A stretch of DNA of 25,108 bases from PFJX01 sp038215555 (GTDB lineage Bacteria; Pseudomonadota; Gammaproteobacteria; Burkholderiales; Thiobacillaceae). This document shows, piece after piece, positions 20,899 through 25,108 of this stretch. Position 1 is the first letter of the stretch, and every line of letters begins with the position of its first letter. The stretch lies in assembly GCA_038215555.1 (NCBI GenBank), contig JBBQQT010000035.1, forward strand, positions 1 through 25,108, written 5' to 3'. A model generated the notes under the pieces. That model was not told where the DNA came from. It saw only the letters and a program-made list of their open reading frames with translations, and made no database searches. Position numbers and translations under genes: made by a program.

Positions 20899-22266
20899 TC
20901 ACTTCATGCCAAAGCGGTTCATCAGGTCATACAACGTCGGGCGAGAAACGCCGAGCAGTTCGGAAGCCTGGGCGACACTGCCGTTACACCGCGCCAGCGC
21001 CTTGATCACCGCATTGCGTTCAGCTTCATCACGCACCTGACGCAAGTTAAGCGGTTCGTTTTCACTGTTTTCATGCTGGGTAAGGCCAAGGTCGGCCAAA
21101 GTCACTTTGGGACCATCCGACATGATCACGGCGCGTTTGATGGTGTTCTCCATCTCGCGCACGTTGCCGGGCCAGCGGTGCGCTTCAATTGCTTGCAGGG
21201 CTTCCGGCGAGAAACCGCGCAAGCTGCGGCCCTGGGTTTGCACCATGCGCTCGAGAAAAGCATGCGCCAGCAACGAACTGTCGCCTTGTCGTTCGCGGAG
21301 TGGCGGGATATGCACCGAAATCTCGGACAGGCGATAGAAAAGATCCTCACGGAACTGGCCGTTCTTGATCTGTTCTGCCAGGTTCTGGTGGGTTGCCGCC
21401 ACGACACGCACGTCGACTGGAATTTCACCCCGCCCGCCGAGGCGCTCGATCACCCGCTCTTGCAGAAAACGGAGCAGTTTGGCTTGCAAGGACATCGGCA
21501 AATCACCGATTTCATCAAGAAACAACGTGCCGCGATGGGCATATTCGATCTTGCCGATGGTCTGCTTGGAAGCGCCGGTGAAGGCACCTTTTTCATAACC
21601 GAAGAGTTCCGATTCGAGCAAATTGTCCGGAATGGCGGCACAGTTGATGGCGACGAAGCGTTCCTTGATGCGCGGCGAGAGCTCATGCAGACCGCGCGCC
21701 AGCACTTCCTTGCCGGTGCCGGATTCGCCCAGCAGCAAGACCGAAGCGTCGCTTGGCGCAACCTTTTCGATCGTGCGGCAGACCTTGAGCATGTCCGGGT
21801 CGCAAGTAATCAATCCCTGCAAGGGTTCAGAACGGGTGCGCAGGATCAGGGCACGATTTTCCTGCTCCAGTTCATAGACGCGGAAGGCGCGTTCAATGAT
21901 CAGCTTGAGAATCTGCTCTTCGAATGGCTTGTGATAAAAATCGAACGCCCCCAGGCTGATTGCCTGGATGGCATTGGCCCGATCCTGATTGCCGGTGACG
22001 ACAATAACCTTCGAACTGGGACAGAGTTGCAGGATTTGTTGCAGCGTCGCCAGGCCTTCCGTCGCGCCATCCGGGTCGGGCGGCAAGCCGAGATCGAGCA
22101 GAACGACCGCTGGTTCGAAGCGGCGCAACTGCGCCAATGCCGATTCACGGTCTCCGGCGGGGAGAACTTCGTAGTCGTCGAGGCTCCATTTGATTTGCTT
22201 CTGAAGACCGACATCGTCCTCTACCAACAGAATCTTCGGGGCTTTATCGCTTGATTTATCACTCAT
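20899..22266 (-). CDS. prsR: PEP-CTERM-system sigma-54-dependent response regulator PrsR
   Basis: This 455-aa NtrC-type activator has a receiver (ED17-18, phosphoacceptor D58 in VLLDLGLPPDPDG, K113), an AAA+ sigma-54 interaction domain, and a Fis-type helix-turn-helix at the C-terminus (GSVAQASELLGVSRPTLYDLMNRF, about 429-452). The AAA+ domain has Walker A GESGTGKE (180-187), the sigma-54 contact loop GAFTGA (227-232) and Walker B LFLDEIGD (248-255). The insert LGLPPDPDGATEGL in the receiver is typical of the PrsR family linked to exosortase/PEP-CTERM loci. The gene overlaps prsK by four bases (ATGA) and is its likely phosphotransfer partner. Expected targets are sigma-54 promoters of exopolysaccharide and PEP-CTERM genes; none is recognised inside the window. 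Confidence 0.92.
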   Translation of the reverse strand: MSDKSSDKAPKILLVEDDVGLQKQIKWSLDDYEVLPAGDRESALAQLRRFEPAVVLLDLGLPPDPDGATEGLATLQQILQLCPSSKVIVVTGNQDRANAIQAISLGAFDFYHKPFEEQILKLIIERAFRVYELEQENRALILRTRSEPLQGLITCDPDMLKVCRTIEKVAPSDASVLLLGESGTGKEVLARGLHELSPRIKERFVAINCAAIPDNLLESELFGYEKGAFTGASKQTIGKIEYAHRGTLFLDEIGDLPMSLQAKLLRFLQERVIERLGGRGEIPVDVRVVAATHQNLAEQIKNGQFREDLFYRLSEISVHIPPLRERQGDSSLLAHAFLERMVQTQGRSLRGFSPEALQAIEAHRWPGNVREMENTIKRAVIMSDGPKVTLADLGLTQHENSENEPLNLRQVRDEAERNAVIKALARCNGSVAQASELLGVSRPTLYDLMNRFGMK

Positions 22267-24341
22267 GGCTTGATTTCAGTGATTAGCGGAAAACGCACGT
22301 TGAACAGGGTTCCGCGGCCGGGGGTGCTGGTTACCTGAATGGTGCCATTCAGTTCTTGCACATATTCCTTGCATTCATAGGCCCCGATACCCATTCCCGT
22401 ACCTTTCGTGGATGCAAAAGGGCGAAACAGTCGCTCCCTGATGAAAGTGGCGTCCATGCCGGCACCGGTATCCGCTACGGTCAGCACTGCCCAGTCATCT
22501 TCGCGGTCGAGTGTAACACCCACTTTTCCGGTGTATGGCGTGGCTTCGATCGCATTCTGGACCAAGTGGCCGATGACCCGGACCAGCTTTTCATGATCGG
22601 CTTTGACGCGCATGCCGGTGGCCTTGATTTGCAGACTAGGCTGCAGGCTGTAAGCGCGTTTCGATTGCATGACTTCATCCAGAATGGCGCTTAAATCAAC
22701 CGTGCTCTTGTCGCTGCCTTCTGGTTCGTCGGTGAGTTTCAGCAGCATCCGGTTCATCCGCGCGACGGAGCTTTCAATGGTCGCCAGCATGTCTTCCTGA
22801 AATGCCGGTTTGTGCTTGTGCTTCTCCGCGTTGGCCAGCAATAGCGAAAGCTGTGCGACCAGGTTCTTGATGTCATGCACGACAAAAGCCGCTGCGCGAT
22901 TGAAGGATTCGAACTGACGCGCCACGGTCAGCGCTTCTGCGGCCTGCGCTTGCGCCAGGTGAGCGGCTGCCTGGCGGGCGGCCGTCTTCAGCAGATCATT
23001 GATTTCCCAATCCATGCCGGGCGGCGTGATTGATTTGGCGAGGACGACAAAGCCGGAAAGGTTGTCATGCCAAAGCAGGGGAATCACCAGCCAGGCTTTG
23101 TCGCAGGCCAGCAGCCAGGCGGGAAATCGGGCTTCCTCAAGCAGGTCGGGCTGTTCGCGGCAATCCTTCAGATCCAGCACCCATTGGCGCGATTCGAGAA
23201 ACGCGGGAAACGCATGGCCGGCTTCCAACTGGCCATCAAGTTCAGCAAAGTTCCAGTGCGCGACACGCCGATAGGCAGAATGCCCTGCGCCGGCATCCTG
23301 TTTCAACCAGAGCGCGGCGGCAGGACTGTCGACCAAGCGGGCCATGGCTTGCAGGCTGCGATCGTAAACCTGAGCCCCGGGTTCGCCCTCGGTCAGCATG
23401 GAGGTAAAGCGCAGCCATTCCTCACGATAGTCGTAGCGATAACGAAAAAAATGCTTGGCCAGCAGGACCCGCAGTTTGGCCCGCACAGAACTGGAAAAAA
23501 CCGCCAGCAACAGCAACAGCACAGCGCCAAACAGAAAAACGGTTTGCAGCACCGCACCCCATTCGCCACCGGCGAAACGAATGTAATAACCCGCCGCAGC
23601 CATCAGCATGAGATAGAGACCGGAACCCATCAGCGCGGCGCTGTGAAACGCCATGCGATGTGAAATGGCCAGTTTCATGTCGGTAGTGACGACGCGTCGT
23701 CTGAGCGAAATCCACAACAACGGTACCAGCAAGGCATTGACTGCGCCGCGGGCAATCCAGCCATCCTGTGAAATGGCGGTGAACAGCATCGCCTCCGAGA
23801 AAAGATAAAAATCGAAGACGAAGATGCCGCCCAAAGCCAGGCAAAGATGTTTGATGCCCCACCGTTCCTGGGCGCTTGAATTGCGATAGAACTGCTCGAC
23901 CAGCACCATCCCGGCGACGGCAAACAACGCCGGATAAACCGCCCCGACCCAGTAACTCAGTTTGGTATCGGGGAAAACCAGCATGAAGGCGTGACTCGCC
24001 ACCGCCAGGACAGCCAGGCCACCAAGCCCGTTGCCAAGAAACGCCAGCGTATCGGTGGTATCGGTTCTGGCGCGCAACGCACGCAGGTTGCGCCAGAGAA
24101 ACCAGACCCAGACCAGATTGCGGCCAAGTTCTGCCAATGCGGCAAATTCCTGCCCAATACGGAGCAAGGCGTGCAGGGAAAGGATGCTTGCCCAGAGGAA
24201 GCTGGCGGCGGCAGGCACCGCCAGACCGGGCACGCCCGGCGGGCCATCGCGGCCGCGGGAGGTCAACGCCAGAAATGCAAAAGCGACGGCCGCCAAGCCA
24301 TAACTGATCGCAGCGATGCTGGCGGAGGAATCGAGTGTCAT
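22263..24341 (-). CDS. prsK: PEP-CTERM-system membrane histidine kinase PrsK
   Basis: This 692-aa kinase has an N-terminal half with about eight hydrophobic membrane segments (roughly residues 10-280), a GAF-like domain (about 316-460), and a kinase core. The core shows the H-box FVVHDIKNLVAQLSLLL with His489, N-box HLVQNAIEATP (N596), G1 box DTGAGM (624-629) and G2 box GTGMGIGAYECKEYV (647-661). HDIKN and GMGIGAYE, where GLGLY is more usual, together with the multi-pass membrane domain are characteristic of PrsK. It is co-translated with prsR. No good ribosome-binding site precedes the ATG. The 250 bp upstream carry a palindromic repeat but no clear promoter. Confidence 0.91.
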   Translation of the reverse strand: MTLDSSASIAAISYGLAAVAFAFLALTSRGRDGPPGVPGLAVPAAASFLWASILSLHALLRIGQEFAALAELGRNLVWVWFLWRNLRALRARTDTTDTLAFLGNGLGGLAVLAVASHAFMLVFPDTKLSYWVGAVYPALFAVAGMVLVEQFYRNSSAQERWGIKHLCLALGGIFVFDFYLFSEAMLFTAISQDGWIARGAVNALLVPLLWISLRRRVVTTDMKLAISHRMAFHSAALMGSGLYLMLMAAAGYYIRFAGGEWGAVLQTVFLFGAVLLLLLAVFSSSVRAKLRVLLAKHFFRYRYDYREEWLRFTSMLTEGEPGAQVYDRSLQAMARLVDSPAAALWLKQDAGAGHSAYRRVAHWNFAELDGQLEAGHAFPAFLESRQWVLDLKDCREQPDLLEEARFPAWLLACDKAWLVIPLLWHDNLSGFVVLAKSITPPGMDWEINDLLKTAARQAAAHLAQAQAAEALTVARQFESFNRAAAFVVHDIKNLVAQLSLLLANAEKHKHKPAFQEDMLATIESSVARMNRMLLKLTDEPEGSDKSTVDLSAILDEVMQSKRAYSLQPSLQIKATGMRVKADHEKLVRVIGHLVQNAIEATPYTGKVGVTLDREDDWAVLTVADTGAGMDATFIRERLFRPFASTKGTGMGIGAYECKEYVQELNGTIQVTSTPGRGTLFNVRFPLITEIKP

Positions 24342-24457
24342 GGCACAGTCGCGGTTTGCCTTAAGAATGACTTGAACAAATTGCCTGCTGCGGTGTGCTG
24401 CTGAGACGTGTTAGCGAAGTATTCGGTCTGGGCCGAAAGGCGAGCCAAATAAACAAG

Positions 24458-24513
24458 GTAGGGCGTGCCGCGCGCACCGCTTGACAATCGATAGTGCGCA
24501 CGGCGCACCCTAC
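24458..24513. repeat. Dispersed-type palindromic repeat upstream of prsK
   Basis: GTAGGGCGTGCCGCGCGCAC (24458-24477) and the complement of GTGCGCACGGCGCACCCTAC (24494-24513) match at 17 of 20 positions, around a 16-nt loop. The GTAGGGTGCGCCGTGCGCAC type arm is a sequence often seen in intergenic palindromes of proteobacteria. The rest of the gap 24342-24591 has no ORF I would defend. Confidence 0.75.
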
Positions 24514-24551
24514 GGAATCAATGGGTTGCATTGTGTTTCTTGAGAGCAGGT

Positions 24552-24600
24552 GTGTTAAGCAGGGGTGTTCAACCTCGGGCACGCGTCCCTGCTAACGCAC
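24552..24600. other. Imperfect inverted repeat at the 3' end of the sugar transferase gene
   Basis: GTGTTAAGCAGGG (24552-24564) and CCCTGCTAACGCAC (24587-24600) can pair with small bulges and include the stop codon of the transferase. There is no T-tract on the minus strand, so terminator function is uncertain. Confidence 0.35.
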
Positions 24601-25108
24601 CCCTTTTCCGAGCACCACGACCTGGGTCGTTTGCAGCAGCACCATCAAGTCAAGGAACAGGCTGTGATTTTTCACGTAGTACAGGTCGTACTGGAGTTTG
24701 TTCATCGCATCCTCGACGCTGGCGCCGTAAGGAAATTTGACCTGCGCCCAGCCGGTGATGCCGGGTTTCACGCTATGCCGGGCGTGGTAATAGGGAATTT
24801 GCGCAGCCAATTCGTTGACGAAATAAGGCCGTTCCGGGCGTGGTCCGACAAAGCTCATGTGGCCAAGGAAGACATTCAGAATCTGCGGCAATTCGTCAAT
24901 ACGCGTGCGCCGGATGTAGCGTCCCACTCGCGTCGTGCGGTCATCCTTTTGCCGCGCCCATACAGGTAAACCGTCCTTTTCCGCATTGGTAAACATGCTG
25001 CGGAATTTGTAGATGGTGAACGGATGGCCGAACTGGCCGATGCGCTCCTGGGTGTAGAACACGGGCCCGCGGCTCTCCATTCGGATGAACAAGCCAGCGA
25101 GCAGCATG
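24592..25108 (-). CDS. Bacterial sugar transferase (undecaprenyl-phosphate type), PEP-CTERM/XrtA-associated, partial
   Basis: The visible 171 residues are the C-terminal catalytic part of a polyprenyl-phosphate sugar-phosphate transferase that would start exopolysaccharide repeat-unit assembly at the inner membrane. Signatures are ESRGPVFYTQERIGQ, FTIYKFRSMF with AEKDG, RTRIDELPQILNVFLGHMSFVGPRPERP, and the downstream HSVKPGITGWAQV. The family proteins of exosortase loci are about 460 aa, so the membrane-spanning and CoA-binding-like N-terminal half should lie beyond the right edge; the methionine at 25107 is internal. Next to prsK/prsR, this marks the edge of an exopolysaccharide and PEP-CTERM export locus. 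Confidence 0.93.
   Translation of the reverse strand, partial: MLLAGLFIRMESRGPVFYTQERIGQFGHPFTIYKFRSMFTNAEKDGLPVWARQKDDRTTRVGRYIRRTRIDELPQILNVFLGHMSFVGPRPERPYFVNELAAQIPYYHARHSVKPGITGWAQVKFPYGASVEDAMNKLQYDLYYVKNHSLFLDLMVLLQTTQVVVLGKGVR

Noticed and set aside
24338..24361. TGGCAC...TTTGCC resembling a sigma-54 promoter near the prsK start
   Set aside because: The spacing between GG and GC is 14 nt instead of 10, it points away from prsK and it overlaps its start codon.
24360..24376. CTTAAG-N5-CTTGAA, a degenerate PmrA/QseB-like box upstream of prsK
   Set aside because: The second half-site has a mismatch in the core, and no supporting context was seen; chance is likely.
24431..24441. GGCCGAAAGGC, identical to the core of the CRISPR repeat
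   Set aside because: Only 11 nt match, there is no further repeat sequence and no spacing pattern; coincidence.

Overview
The window comes from the chromosome of a GC-rich Gram-negative bacterium, most likely a betaproteobacterium (Rhodocyclales/Nitrosomonadales-like). The basis is the gene content and order: tkt-gap-pgk-pyk-fba-purC in one direction, followed by the PEP-CTERM/exosortase regulatory pair prsR/prsK and a sugar transferase of the exopolysaccharide type, plus TctD/QseB-type response regulators. This placement is inference from family knowledge; no 16S gene or other taxonomic marker is present.

Left part (1-4.2 kb). The window opens inside the distal end of a CRISPR array: a truncated first repeat, three full 37-nt repeats, a degenerate terminal repeat and four 35-36-nt spacers, with no cas genes visible. 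The array abuts, convergently, a QseC/QseB-like sensor kinase and response regulator. Upstream of that pair is a small secreted Ala/Lys/Glu-rich protein with its own strong terminator and a perfect PmrA/QseB-type direct repeat upstream. A second OmpR-family regulator without a kinase is translationally coupled to moaE (molybdopterin synthase large subunit).

Centre-left (4.2-11 kb, minus strand). rsmE and argA are followed by a tight three-gene signalling module: a PhnD-like periplasmic binding protein, a membrane HAMP-PAS-PAS-GGDEF-EAL protein, and a CZB (zinc-binding)-GGDEF diguanylate cyclase of the DgcZ type. Both internal junctions are 4-nt start/stop overlaps. This looks like a periplasmic-ligand plus zinc to c-di-GMP circuit and is the most interesting multi-gene unit here.

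Centre-right (11-20.8 kb, plus strand). A thioredoxin-like protein and an inositol-monophosphatase-family enzyme precede the central-carbon operon tkt-gap-pgk-pyk-fba (pentose phosphate/Calvin cycle and lower glycolysis), then purC. Three of its four intergenic junctions, and the fba-purC gap, carry palindromic elements: an intercistronic hairpin, two tandem 29-nt palindromes, a REP-like element, and a 169-bp MITE-like long palindrome followed by a canonical terminator. No RuBisCO or phosphoribulokinase gene is in the window, so a Calvin-cycle role is possible but not shown.

Right part (20.9-25.1 kb, minus strand). prsK-prsR form a coupled sigma-54-type two-component system that in known genomes controls exopolysaccharide and PEP-CTERM protein export genes. 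A partial undecaprenyl-phosphate sugar transferase runs off the right edge, suggesting the exopolysaccharide/exosortase locus continues to the right.
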